A DNA stretch of 19,970 bases from Rhodospirillales bacterium (GCA_030040955.1 JASHSH010000473.1:1-19970); one strand, 5' to 3'; shown: positions 7,041 to 15,166, counted from the stretch's first letter. Made by a program: numbers and translations. The notes: generated by a model not told the origin, from the sequence alone.

Positions 7041-7264
7041 GGCGCCTCGTCGCGCAGCGCGTTGACGATCTCGGGAGTGACGATGACGCCGGTCTTGCGC
7101 ACCGGCAGCAGTGGCACGCCGTTGCGCTCGCCCCCCTTGGTGCGCGGGCGCAGCGCGTTGCGCGCGAGCGAGGACACGACCTTGCCTACGGTCTCATTGC
7201 GTTGGCGCGCGATCGCCTTGGCGGCGAGGAGCACGTCGTCGTCGATGGAAAGGGTGGTGCGCAT
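7037..7264 (-). CDS. vapB: Antitoxin, VapB-type ribbon-helix-helix protein
   Basis: This 75-residue antitoxin lies immediately upstream of vapC. Its N-terminus MRTTLSIDDDVLLAAKAIA fits the ribbon-helix-helix DNA-binding fold, and the C-terminal part (VPLLPVRKTGVIVTPEIVNAL) should wrap the toxin. The antitoxin neutralises VapC and, with it, represses their shared promoter. The frame is open 9 codons further upstream, but the conserved MRTTLSID start is at 7264. A heptamer repeat array lies 20-47 bases upstream of this start and is a candidate operator. The downstream end overlaps vapC by 4 bases. Confidence 0.88.
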   Translation of the reverse strand: MRTTLSIDDDVLLAAKAIARQRNETVGKVVSSLARNALRPRTKGGERNGVPLLPVRKTGVIVTPEIVNALRDEAP

Positions 7265-7283
7265 GGGGCCGTCCACATATATC

Positions 7284-7311
7284 AGCATCAAGCATCAAGC
7301 ATCATACATCA
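7284..7311 (-). repeat. Heptamer tandem repeat upstream of vapB
   Basis: Three exact copies of AGCATCA (7284-7290, 7291-7297, 7298-7304) are followed by one degenerate copy, TACATCA (7305-7311). On the gene strand this reads as TGATGCT repeats leading into GATATATG, a possible -10 element before the vapB start. The position suits an autoregulatory VapBC operator or its -35 region. It could also be a replication-slippage tract. Confidence 0.5.
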
Positions 7312-7355
7312 GTCCAAGCGGTCGATCCATCCTGAGCAACCGCAATTCTCGTCTC

Positions 7356-7383
7356 TTGAAAGGCAATCATTTGGTTGCATATT
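7356..7383 (+). promoter_or_regulatory. Promoter with internal operator for the ArsR-SRPBCC operon
   Basis: TTGAAA (7356-7361) and CATATT (7378-7383) are 16 bases apart. Between and overlapping them is a near-palindrome: GCAATC (7363-7368), ATTT, GGTTGC (7373-7378), with one mismatched pair. An ArsR dimer bound there would block RNA polymerase. Transcription would begin near 7390, which coincides with the in-frame GTG. The mRNA may therefore be leaderless. Confidence 0.45.
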
Positions 7384-7389
7384 TATGCC

Positions 7390-7713
7390 GTGGACGACGA
7401 GGCGGTGTTTCGGGCGCTGGCGGACGGGAGCAGGCGGCTTCTGCTCGACCGGCTCCACGCCAGTAACGGCCAGAATCTGGGCGAACTATGTCGGGGCATG
7501 GGGATGAGCCGACAGGCGGTGGCGAAGCATCTCGCGATCCTGGAGGAAGCGAACCTCGTCGGCGTGCGCCGCGAGGGCCGCGAGAAGCTGCATTTCATCA
7601 ATCCCGTCCCCATCAACGACATCGCCGAGCGTTGGATCGACAAGTTCGAAGCGCCTCGCCTCGCTGCGCTCGCCGAACTCAAGCGAAACCCGGAAGGGAA
7701 AGACCATGGCTGA
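7390..7713 (+). CDS. ArsR/SmtB-family helix-turn-helix transcriptional regulator
   Basis: This winged-helix repressor of about 107 residues starts DDEAVFRALADGSRRLLLDRL, typical of the ArsR family. The recognition region MSRQAVAKHLAILEEANLV follows. No metal-binding ELCVCD-type box is present; the equivalent segment is LGELCRGMG. It belongs to the metal-independent ArsR group paired with SRPBCC proteins, and it likely represses its own operon. The next gene overlaps its end by 8 bases. Two starts are possible. TTG at 7375 has a distant GAAAGG, and GTG at 7390 lies 6 bases after a -10 element. I chose the GTG because the promoter and palindrome would otherwise sit inside the coding sequence. 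The TTG start would add 5 residues (MHIYA). Confidence 0.87.
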   Translation: MDDEAVFRALADGSRRLLLDRLHASNGQNLGELCRGMGMSRQAVAKHLAILEEANLVGVRREGREKLHFINPVPINDIAERWIDKFEAPRLAALAELKRNPEGKDHG

Positions 7714-8152
7714 CGGAAAAAGCGCCTTCCTCTACGTGATCTATATCCGCACCACGGCCGACGAACTCTGGTCAGCCCTCACCAAGCCCGAATTCTCGCG
7801 TAGATACTGGTTCGGCATGACCGTGGAGACGGACTGGAAGGTCGGCGGGCCCTGGCGGCTCAAAAACGCCGACGGCCAGATCTTCGACACCGGCGAAATC
7901 GTCGCATTCGATCCGCCCCGCCGCATCGTGCTGAAATGGCTGCACGAGCGTAGGCCGGAGCTGAAGGCCGAGGGCCCCGCGCGCTGCTCGATCGAATTGG
8001 AGCCCGCCGAAGGCGCGGTCAAGCTCACCATCCACCACACGATCGACCGCGCCGACTCGAAGCTGATCGAGGCGGTGTCGGGCGGCTGGCCGCGCATCCT
8101 CTCGAATCTGAAATCGCTGATCGAGACGGGGAAGATTGCCCTGAGCCAGTAA
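7706..8152 (+). CDS. SRPBCC / AHSA1-domain protein
   Basis: This 148-residue protein has the START-like helix-grip fold of the Aha1 C-terminal (AHSA1) group, which forms a hydrophobic cavity for a small ligand. Typical features are the early segment TADELWSALTKPEFSRRYWFGM, WKVGGPWRL, the central FDPPRRIVLKW, and a final helix SGGWPRILSNLKSLIETG. These proteins are commonly encoded directly behind ArsR-type repressors, as here, where the two genes overlap by 8 bases. The ligand or enzymatic role is unknown. The pair may act as a small sensor and effector module. The call is confident at the fold level only. Confidence 0.88.
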   Translation: MADGKSAFLYVIYIRTTADELWSALTKPEFSRRYWFGMTVETDWKVGGPWRLKNADGQIFDTGEIVAFDPPRRIVLKWLHERRPELKAEGPARCSIELEPAEGAVKLTIHHTIDRADSKLIEAVSGGWPRILSNLKSLIETGKIALSQ

Positions 8153-8166
8153 CCGAGCCTCCCACC

Positions 8167-8206
8167 TAATTGCGCATTGACAATTACAATTGAAGCCCCA
8201 GATAGG
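8167..8206 (+). promoter_or_regulatory. Candidate promoter and inverted repeat upstream of the pirin gene
   Basis: A consensus -35 TTGACA (8177-8182) is followed 18 bases later by GATAGG (8201-8206) as a weak -10. The inverted repeat TAATTG (8167-8172) and CAATTA (8181-8186), 8 bases apart, overlaps the -35. ACAATT is repeated in tandem at 8180-8191. The AT-rich patch stands out in a GC-rich region and suggests regulator control. No regulator is adjacent on the downstream side. Confidence 0.4.
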
Positions 8207-8258
8207 GGGCATATCGAACGCGCCGAGCGGCCAAGGCGCGCGTACGGGAGTGACGGAA

Positions 8259-9110
8259 ATGAATGTCGGCACGGACTCGGTCCTTTCGCGCGGTGTCGCG
8301 TCTACCTGGAACAGCCTGGAACGTCCGGGCATGGGCAACGGGCATCGGGTGCGCCCGCTGATCCTCGGCGAGGACTATGCCCGGTTCGATCCGTTCCTGG
8401 TGCTGATGGAGGATTGGTTCGGCCCGCACGTGTTCGAGGACCATCCCCATCGCGGGATGGAGACGGTGACCTATGTCATCGATGGCGAGTTGGACCATCG
8501 CCAGGGCGGGCGCGCCACCGGCCGTTTCGCCACCGGCGACGCGATGTGGATGACGGCGGGGCGCGGGGTGATCCACAACGAAGCACCGGCCAGCGGCAAG
8601 ACCGTGCACACGCTTCAGCTTTGGGTGAATCTGCCGGCCGCCGAGAAGATGGCCGAGCCGCGCTTCCAGATACTTCATGGCGTGGACGCGCCGGTACGCC
8701 GCGAACCGGGCGCCGCGGTCAAGGTGTTCTCCGGCGAATCCGGAGGCGTGCGCGCCGCCACCCTCAATCACGTGCCGGTGACCATGGTCGAGATCGCGCT
8801 CGAGCCGGGCGCGTCCTTCGTTCAGGACCTCCCCGCGAGCCACAACGGCTTCCTGCACCTGCTGTCCGGCTCCGGGAGGTTCGGACGCGATTCGGTTCCC
8901 GCCCAGGCTGGCGAGATGGTCTTGCTCGATCCGCCCGTGGGCCCCGGCGAATCGACCCTCGCCGTGACCAGCGGACCGCAAGGCCTGCGTGCGCTTCTTT
9001 GGGCCGGCGAGCCGCTACATGAGCCGGTGGTGGCGCGCGGTCCGTTCGTCATGAACAGCGAGGCGCAAATCCGCCAAGCCTACGCGGATTATCGCGCCGG
9101 CCGGTTCTGA
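8259..9110 (+). CDS. Pirin family protein
   Basis: This bicupin protein of 283 residues resembles pirin/YhhW, whose members bind a metal ion and in some cases oxidise quercetin or interact with metabolic enzymes. The N-terminal cupin holds the expected metal ligands: H62 and H64 in FEDHPHRGMETVTY and H106 and E108 in GRGVIHNEAP, matching the H56/H58/H101/E103 pattern of human pirin. The C-terminal cupin region is recognisable around residues 190-240. I chose the ATG at 8259 because GGGAG lies 8 bases before it and the family homology begins soon after. The frame is open back to TTG at 8190, which would overlap the promoter. Its own substrate is unknown. Confidence 0.92.
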   Translation: MNVGTDSVLSRGVASTWNSLERPGMGNGHRVRPLILGEDYARFDPFLVLMEDWFGPHVFEDHPHRGMETVTYVIDGELDHRQGGRATGRFATGDAMWMTAGRGVIHNEAPASGKTVHTLQLWVNLPAAEKMAEPRFQILHGVDAPVRREPGAAVKVFSGESGGVRAATLNHVPVTMVEIALEPGASFVQDLPASHNGFLHLLSGSGRFGRDSVPAQAGEMVLLDPPVGPGESTLAVTSGPQGLRALLWAGEPLHEPVVARGPFVMNSEAQIRQAYADYRAGRF

Positions 9111-9127
9111 CCGCGCCGCCCTCGCGC

Positions 9128-9157
9128 TTTACATAATCCCACCCGAGGCTTAGCCTC
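9128..9157 (+). promoter_or_regulatory. Candidate promoter and palindrome upstream of the lactate permease gene
   Basis: TTTACA (9128-9133) and TAGCCT (9151-9156) are 17 bases apart. A perfect 13-base palindrome GAGGCT-T-AGCCTC (9145-9157) covers the -10. The 1-base centre cannot form a hairpin, so a protein-binding operator is more likely than a terminator. The leader to the ATG is about 110 bases with no clear structure. Confidence 0.35.
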
Positions 9158-9275
9158 CGACATCCGCCGGCGAGCGAGGACAAACCTCGACGCCGGCAGC
9201 GAAGAAGGCAGGACGCGGCCCTCCGGCGCGTGCGCGCGGGTATCGGAAGGGAACAGCGTCCGCCGGGGAGGGGAC

Positions 9276-10901
9276 ATGTTCCAGCAGACGCTCGATCCGC
9301 TCGGCAATCTGTTCGCGACCTGGGTGGTGGCCCTGGTCCCGGTGGCGGTGCTTCTGATCTTGCTCGCGGTGTTCCGCATGACCGCGTGGCGCGCCGTGCT
9401 GATCGGATCGATCATTACCTTCCTGCTCGCCTGGCTGGTCTGGGGCATGCCGGTGGGCGACGGGCTGCGCGCCTATCTTTACGGTTCGGCGACCGGCATC
9501 CAGAACGTCGACTGGATCACCTTCTGGGGTGTGATGCTGTTCAACACGCTGACCGTGACCGGCGTGTTCGACCGTTTCCGCCGTTGGCTGCTGGCCCAGG
9601 GAACGCAGGATGTTCGGGTGCAGACCATCCTGTTCGCCTGGGCCTTCGGCGCGCTGCTCGAAGGGCTGGTGGGCTTCGGCTACCCGTGGGCCGTGGTGGC
9701 GCCGATCCTGATCACGCTCGGCATACCCGATCTCGACGCGCTGCGCGTCGCCGCCATCGCCAACAACGCGCCGGTCTCCTATGGCGCGCTGGGCGCGCCG
9801 ATCATCGCGCTCGCCGCGGTGACCGGCCTGCCGTTGCTCGCGCTATCCGGCTCGGTCGGCCACATCGTGGCCATTTTGGCGCTGCTGCCGCCCTGGATTT
9901 TGATCTATCTGGTCAGCGGTAAGCGGGGCTTGCGCGAAGGCTGGCCGCTCGCGCTGGTGGGTTCGTTCGGCTACATCCTCGGCCAGTTCCCGGTGTCGGT
10001 GTATCTCGGCCCCTATCTGCCCGACGTGGCCGGCGCGATCGTCTGCTTCGTCCTGCTGCTTCTGCTGCTCAAGGTCTGGCGGCCGAAGCAGGTGCTCGGC
10101 TATGGCGGCAAGCCGCTGTCGGCCGACGAGCTCGCGCGCGGCAACGTCGCCTCGCACGGGCTTTCGCCCGGCCAGATCGCGCAGGCCTGGATGCCGTTCG
10201 CCGTGCTCGTGATCGTGGTCGTGCTGTGGACCGGACCCTGGTCGCATCTGCCGGCGCAATGGTCCGATAGCTGGTCGGTCGCCGCGGGTTCCTCGCTCCA
10301 AAAAGGCAAGAATGTCTCGGCCGTCTATCGCTTCCAGCCCTTCGTGGGCGGGAGCGCGATCCTCGCCTCCTGGATCATCGTCTGCCTGCTGCTGCGCGTG
10401 AGCGCGGCCCAGCTGCGCGAGATCTTCGTCAAGACCTGGCAGAACATGTGGGGTGCCTGCCTGGTCGGTGTGTTCATCTTCGGCCTCGCCTATGTCTACA
10501 ACTACTCGGGCATCGCCGGATCGCTCGCCTACGCCTTCTCCAAGATCGGCTGGGCGTTCATCATCGTCTCGCCCATCCTGGGCTGGATCGGGGTGGCGCT
10601 TTCCGGCAGCAACACTTCGACCAACGCCATGTTCGGCGCGTTCCAGTCGATCGTTGGCAAGCTGCTTGGCTTCCCGACGCTGCTGTTGCCCACCCTCAAC
10701 TCGGTGGGCGCCGAGATCGGCAAGCCGGTCGCGCCGCAGACCGCCAGCGTCGGCGTCTCGACCACGCGCTTCGTGCGCAACGAAGGCGCGGTGATCCGGC
10801 ATAATTTCGCCTGGACCCTCGCGCTGCTGGTCTATCTCGTGCTGATCGGCATCGCCTGCTACTTCTTTTTCCCGGGCGTGGCGGAACTGGCGGGAAGCTG
10901 A
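9276..10901 (+). CDS. L-lactate permease family transporter (LctP/LldP)
   Basis: This is an integral inner-membrane protein of 541 residues, the normal length of the LctP family (TC 2.A.14), which imports lactate or glycolate with protons. About a dozen hydrophobic segments are visible, starting with VALVPVAVLLILLAVF near residue 15. Family-typical stretches include GALLEGLVGFGYPWAVVAPIL (about 126-146), NNAPVSYGALGAPIIAL (about 163-179) and the late SGSNTSTNAMFGAFQ (about 446-460). The C-terminus ends in a final membrane helix. A strong purine-rich ribosome-binding site (GGGGAGGGG) precedes the ATG. No lactate dehydrogenase or glycolate oxidase gene is adjacent, so the substrate (lactate, glycolate or another 2-hydroxy acid) is not fixed by context. 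Confidence 0.92.
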   Translation: MFQQTLDPLGNLFATWVVALVPVAVLLILLAVFRMTAWRAVLIGSIITFLLAWLVWGMPVGDGLRAYLYGSATGIQNVDWITFWGVMLFNTLTVTGVFDRFRRWLLAQGTQDVRVQTILFAWAFGALLEGLVGFGYPWAVVAPILITLGIPDLDALRVAAIANNAPVSYGALGAPIIALAAVTGLPLLALSGSVGHIVAILALLPPWILIYLVSGKRGLREGWPLALVGSFGYILGQFPVSVYLGPYLPDVAGAIVCFVLLLLLLKVWRPKQVLGYGGKPLSADELARGNVASHGLSPGQIAQAWMPFAVLVIVVVLWTGPWSHLPAQWSDSWSVAAGSSLQKGKNVSAVYRFQPFVGGSAILASWIIVCLLLRVSAAQLREIFVKTWQNMWGACLVGVFIFGLAYVYNYSGIAGSLAYAFSKIGWAFIIVSPILGWIGVALSGSNTSTNAMFGAFQSIVGKLLGFPTLLLPTLNSVGAEIGKPVAPQTASVGVSTTRFVRNEGAVIRHNFAWTLALLVYLVLIGIACYFFFPGVAELAGS

Positions 10902-10974
10902 GACGAAGGAAACCTGGGAGCGGCCAGGAAGCCAGGCGTCCGCGGCGCCGGCGCCGACGGGGTCTTCTCGTTTG

Positions 10975-10994
10975 CAACGTAATTGGTTACGTTG
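10975..10994. promoter_or_regulatory. Perfect 8-4-8 palindrome upstream of the GST gene, likely operator
   Basis: CAACGTAA (10975-10982) and TTACGTTG (10987-10994) are exact reverse complements around TTGG. The centre lies 46 bases upstream of the GST start codon. A possible -10, TAATCA (11004-11009), follows it closely. Size and symmetry fit a TetR- or MarR-type repressor site. No such regulator gene is present in the window. Confidence 0.5.
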
Positions 10995-11030
10995 TCCGCT
11001 CCCTAATCATCGAGTCCAGGAGATGCGTCC

Positions 11031-11639
11031 ATGAAGCTGTATTTCTCGCCCGGCGCCTGTTCGCTTTCGCCCCACATCGTGCTGCGCGAGGCCGGCTACA
11101 AATTCGACGCCGAGACCGTCGATTTGCGCACCCACAAGACCAAGAGCGGTCAGGATTTCTACGCCATCAATCCAAAGGGCTACGTGCCGGCGCTGATCCT
11201 CGACGACGGCGAGCTGCTGACCGAGGGCTCGGCCATCGTCCAATACCTCGCCGACAAGCGCCCGCGCCGCAAGCTCGCCGGCAAGGCCGGAACGATGGAG
11301 CGCTACCATCTCCAGGAATGGCTGAACTATATCGTCAGCGAAATTCACAAATCCTTCAGCCCGCTGTTCAATCCCGCCATCCCCGACGAGATCAAGCAAA
11401 TCTACCGTGACCGGCTGAAGAACCGATTCAATTTCGTGGCGAACTCGTTGGGCCAGAAACCCTATCTGATGGGCGCGGATTTCTCGGTCGCCGATGCCTA
11501 TCTCTACACGATGCTGACCTGGGCCCAGGGCCTGCATGTGGAGGTCGGCCCCACCCTCGACGCGTATCGCGAGCGCGTCGCCGCCCGTCCGGCGGTCAAG
11601 GCCGCGCTGAAGGCAGAAGCCAAGGCCAAGGCGGCCTGA
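11031..11639 (+). CDS. Glutathione S-transferase family protein (beta-class-like)
   Basis: This cytosolic GST-fold protein has 202 residues, the usual length. The N-terminal thioredoxin-like domain starts MKLYFSPGACSLSPHIVLRE, with the beta-class Cys10. NPKGYVPALILDD supplies the cis-proline, and TEGSAIVQYLAD is the glutathione gamma-glutamyl-binding segment (about residues 65-76). The C-terminal helical domain contains FSVADAYLYTML, the usual N-capping box region. It likely conjugates or reduces electrophiles with glutathione. A ribosome-binding site AGGAG lies 8 bases before the ATG. A strong palindrome lies upstream, suggesting inducible expression. The gene converges on radC with only 9 bases between the stop codons. 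Confidence 0.93.
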   Translation: MKLYFSPGACSLSPHIVLREAGYKFDAETVDLRTHKTKSGQDFYAINPKGYVPALILDDGELLTEGSAIVQYLADKRPRRKLAGKAGTMERYHLQEWLNYIVSEIHKSFSPLFNPAIPDEIKQIYRDRLKNRFNFVANSLGQKPYLMGADFSVADAYLYTMLTWAQGLHVEVGPTLDAYRERVAARPAVKAALKAEAKAKAA

Positions 11640-11648
11640 CGCCGCCCC

Positions 11649-12425
<777 letters not shown>

Positions 12426-13209
12426 TCGCGGTGACGCCGATCGAGTGCTCGAACTGGGCCGACAGGCTGCGGTCCTTGGTGACGGCCGTCCAGCCGTCGG
12501 CGAGAATCTTGGTCTCCCACCGGCCCGCGTTCACCATCGGCTCGACCGTGAGGAACATGCCTTCGCGCAGCACCATGCCCTCGCCCGGCTTTCCGTAATG
12601 CATCACGTTGGGCGGCTCATGGAACACGCGGCCGACCCCGTGGCCGCAGAACTCGCGCACCACCGAGAAGCGATGCGCCTCGACGAATTCCTGGATGGCG
12701 TGGCCGACGTCGCCGAGGGTGGCGCCCGGCCGGACCGCCGCGATGCCGCGCATCATCGACTCGTAGGTGACCTCGCACAGCTTGCGCGCCTTCACGCCGA
12801 TGCGGCCGACGAAATACATGCGGCTCGAATCGCCGTGCCAGCCGTCGACGATCGGGGTGACGTCGATGTTGAGAATGTCCCCGTCCTGCAAGACCTTGTC
12901 CCCGGGTATGCCGTGGCACACGACATGATTGACCGAAGTACAGATCGACTTGGGGAAGCCGCGATAGTTGAGCGGCGCGGAGACGGCTCCGCGTTCGGCC
13001 GTCCATTCCGCGCAGACGCGGTCGAGCTCGCCGGTGGTCACGCCCGGTCGGACGAACTGGCCGATATGATCGAGCAGCTCGGCGGCCACGCGCCCGGCGC
13101 GCCGCATGCCGGCGAAGTCCTCCGGCGGGTGCAGCGTGACGCGCTGGGAATCGCGTCTGGATTCGTCACGTTCCATGGAGGACCCGGCACCGCATCGCTC
13201 GACCGCGCT

Positions 13210-13238
13210 AAAATAGGATCGAGACCGCGCGCGCGCAA
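13210..13238 (-). promoter_or_regulatory. Candidate promoter of map
   Basis: On the minus strand TTGCGC (13238-13233) and TATTTT (13215-13210) are separated by 17 bases. The -10 ends 33 bases before the map ATG. The AAAATA patch on the plus strand is conspicuous in very GC-rich surroundings. The -35 sits within a GC alternation tract (about 13226-13236). Confidence 0.45.
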
Positions 13239-13276
13239 GGAACGCGGTGCCGCGGGCGCCAGCTTCGCAGGAGAAT

Positions 13277-14164
13277 TCAGCGTTTGTCGGCGTCCGGCTT
13301 CTCGCCGAGTACCTCGATCAGACTGGTCTTTCCCGACCCGCGGGCGAGCGGCTTCTGCTGCGAGGGATGCGGTCGCCACGCGGTCAGCGTAAGCACGTCG
13401 AAGCGGACCGCGATGCGTCCGTCCGACCCGGCCTGCTCCTTGTAGGCGGCGAGCGCGCGCAGCAACGTGGCACGCCGCGAGAACCGGCGCCGCCGCGCGA
13501 CCAGCGCATTGGTCTCGCCCATGCCGCGCAGGTCGGCCAGCAGGCGCAGCGGGTCCTCGTAGGTGACGGTGATCGGGTCGAGATCGACCACCGGAAGCGC
13601 GAAACCGGCGCGCTGAAGCAGGGAGCCGAGATCGCGCAACTCGGCGAAAGGCGAGACGCGCGGGCCGGCGCCGCGTTCCTCAGCCAACTCCGCTTCCAGC
13701 AGGCACCGGCGCAGGTCGGAAAGCGTCTCGCCGCCGAACATCGCGGCTAGCAGCAACCCATCGGGTTTGAGGCAATCACGGATTTGTACGAGCGTGCCCG
13801 GCAGGTCGTTCACCCAGTGCAGACTCAAATCGCTGACCACGAGATCGAATGTTTCCGGCGCGAAAGGCAGCGCCTCTTCGTCGGCGGCGAGAGCGGGCGG
13901 GCCCGCCGCGCGCGCCATCGCGGGAGAGAGATCGCAGCGCACCAGGGTCTCGATGCCGAAGCGTCCCTCGATCGCGCGCGCGAGCTGGCCGGCGTGACAA
14001 CCCAGGTCGAGGGCGAGGGGAAAGCCGCGCGCGATGTCGAGCAGCCGGTCGGCGAGTCGGTCCGCCACCTCGCGGAGCAGGAAGTCGTGCTCGCCCAGGC
14101 GCGCGGCGGCCCGGTTGCGCTGGTGGCGCACCTGCGCCCGATCGAACACAAGGGAGTCCGCCAT
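13277..14164 (-). CDS. SAM-dependent methyltransferase-fold protein, NDUFAF5/BioC-like
   Basis: This 295-residue class I methyltransferase-fold protein is related to mitochondrial NDUFAF5 (C20orf7), the complex I assembly factor that hydroxylates an arginine of NDUFS7. Motif I is ALDLGCHAGQLA (51-62), an acidic strand end VRCDLSP follows (75-81), then DLVVSDLSLHWVNDLPG (107-123). Segments shared with the NDUFAF5 group are FGGETLSDLR (143-152), SPFAELRDLGSLLQRAGF (171-188) and LRGMGETNAL (212-221). In alphaproteobacteria such proteins are usually annotated only as methyltransferase. Whether it acts on complex I or elsewhere is not deducible. The frame is open without a stop back to 15415 across nudC, but the homology and the predicted promoter set the start at 14164. 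Confidence 0.87.
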   Translation of the reverse strand: MADSLVFDRAQVRHQRNRAAARLGEHDFLLREVADRLADRLLDIARGFPLALDLGCHAGQLARAIEGRFGIETLVRCDLSPAMARAAGPPALAADEEALPFAPETFDLVVSDLSLHWVNDLPGTLVQIRDCLKPDGLLLAAMFGGETLSDLRRCLLEAELAEERGAGPRVSPFAELRDLGSLLQRAGFALPVVDLDPITVTYEDPLRLLADLRGMGETNALVARRRRFSRRATLLRALAAYKEQAGSDGRIAVRFDVLTLTAWRPHPSQQKPLARGSGKTSLIEVLGEKPDADKR

Positions 14165-14209
14165 GCGCCGACTATGGCATCGGCGCGGTGTCCGGGCTAG
14201 CTTCGCCCC
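14165..14209. promoter_or_regulatory. Divergent promoter region with two start-proximal -10 elements
   Basis: Only 45 bases separate the divergent start codons. On the minus strand CATAGT (14176-14171) ends 6 bases before the methyltransferase ATG. On the plus strand TAGCTT (14198-14203) ends 6 bases before the nudC ATG. Neither gene shows a ribosome-binding site. This suggests leaderless transcripts in both directions. The -35 regions are weak. Confidence 0.4.
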
Positions 14210-15166
14210 ATGTCCCGCCTTCTGTTCGCCGACGAATCCGTCGACCGCCGCGAAGCCGTCCGAACCGATCCCGCCGCGCTGGACGGGCTGATGCGCGGGA
14301 GCGAGTCGCGCTTCCTGCGCCTGCGCCGCGGCCGGGTGCGCGTCGCGGCGAATTCGCCGCTTGCGCTTGCTTGGGAAGGCTGGGGCGATGTCTCCGACCT
14401 GGCCGAGGAGGGCGCGGAATACGTATTCCTGGGCATGGCGGAGGGATCGGCTTGCTTCGCGGTAATTCCAGCAGAGCTTCCGCAGACCGCCGAGGATCGG
14501 CCGCGCGACATCAAGCCGGAGGCCGACTATATCGGATTGTTCCAGGCGGCCTCCGTGCTCGCCCCAGCGGAAGGACAACTCGCGGCGCAGGCGATGCATC
14601 TCGCCAACTGGATCAACCGCAGCCGGCATTGCGGACGCTGCGGCTTTCGCATGCGCGCCGCCGAGGGCGGACACAAGCGGGACTGCACGAATCCGGCCTG
14701 CGGCTGGCATGAATTCCCGCGCACCGATCCGGTCGTCCTGGCACTCGTGTTCCGCGGCGAGCGTTGCGTGCTTGGGCGCCAGGCGCGGATGCCGCCCGGC
14801 TTCTATGCGCCGCTCGCCGGCTTCGTCGCTCCCGCCGAGTCGGTCGAGGCCGCGGTGCGCCGGGAAGTGCTCGAGGAGGTGGGATTGCATGTCGGCAACG
14901 TCACCTATGTCGACTCGCAGCCCTGGCCGTTCCCGACCTCGCTGATGATGGGGTTTCTCGCCGAGGCCCTGGACGAGGAACTGGCGCCGAATCCCGCCGA
15001 GATCCAAGCCGCGCGCTGGTTCGACCGCGCCGAGGTCGCCGAGCTGGCCCGCGTCGACATCGCCTCGGCGGCCGGGCGCATGCATCTGCCGCCGCCCGGC
15101 GTGGTCGGCCGCCGGGTCATCGACCTCTGGGCCCTCGGTCCCGGGCAGGCCACGCATGGAGAATGA
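14210..15166 (+). CDS. nudC: NAD(H) pyrophosphatase, Nudix family (NudC)
   Basis: NudC hydrolyses NADH or NAD to NMN(H) and AMP, and in E. coli it also removes NAD caps from RNA. The 318-residue protein has the expected order. A divergent N-terminal domain comes first. A zinc ribbon with C141, C144, C159 and C164 follows, then the Nudix box at residues 204-226 (G-x5-E, then REVLEEVGL). The NudC-specific SQPWPFPTS is at 236-244. All catalytic glutamates of the box are present. It begins a plus-strand run of overlapping genes, with the next start lying 11 bases before its stop. The promoter appears to lie within the 45 bases shared with the divergent methyltransferase. Confidence 0.95.
   Translation: MSRLLFADESVDRREAVRTDPAALDGLMRGSESRFLRLRRGRVRVAANSPLALAWEGWGDVSDLAEEGAEYVFLGMAEGSACFAVIPAELPQTAEDRPRDIKPEADYIGLFQAASVLAPAEGQLAAQAMHLANWINRSRHCGRCGFRMRAAEGGHKRDCTNPACGWHEFPRTDPVVLALVFRGERCVLGRQARMPPGFYAPLAGFVAPAESVEAAVRREVLEEVGLHVGNVTYVDSQPWPFPTSLMMGFLAEALDEELAPNPAEIQAARWFDRAEVAELARVDIASAAGRMHLPPPGVVGRRVIDLWALGPGQATHGE

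Noticed and set aside
9843..10802. 319-codon minus-strand ORF over the lactate permease gene
   Set aside because: It is a shadow of a hydrophobic membrane-protein gene read in reverse, rich in D, E, H and R, with no motif.
10913..10958. Possible rho-independent terminator after the lactate permease gene
   Set aside because: The stem CCTGG/CCAGG is only 5 bases and no T-run follows. The GGCGCCGGCGCC tract downstream is self-complementary but has no consistent hairpin with a U-tail.
13226..13236. GC-alternating tract as a possible Z-DNA or regulatory repeat
   Set aside because: It is short and in a GC-rich genome. It is explained well enough as part of the map promoter region.
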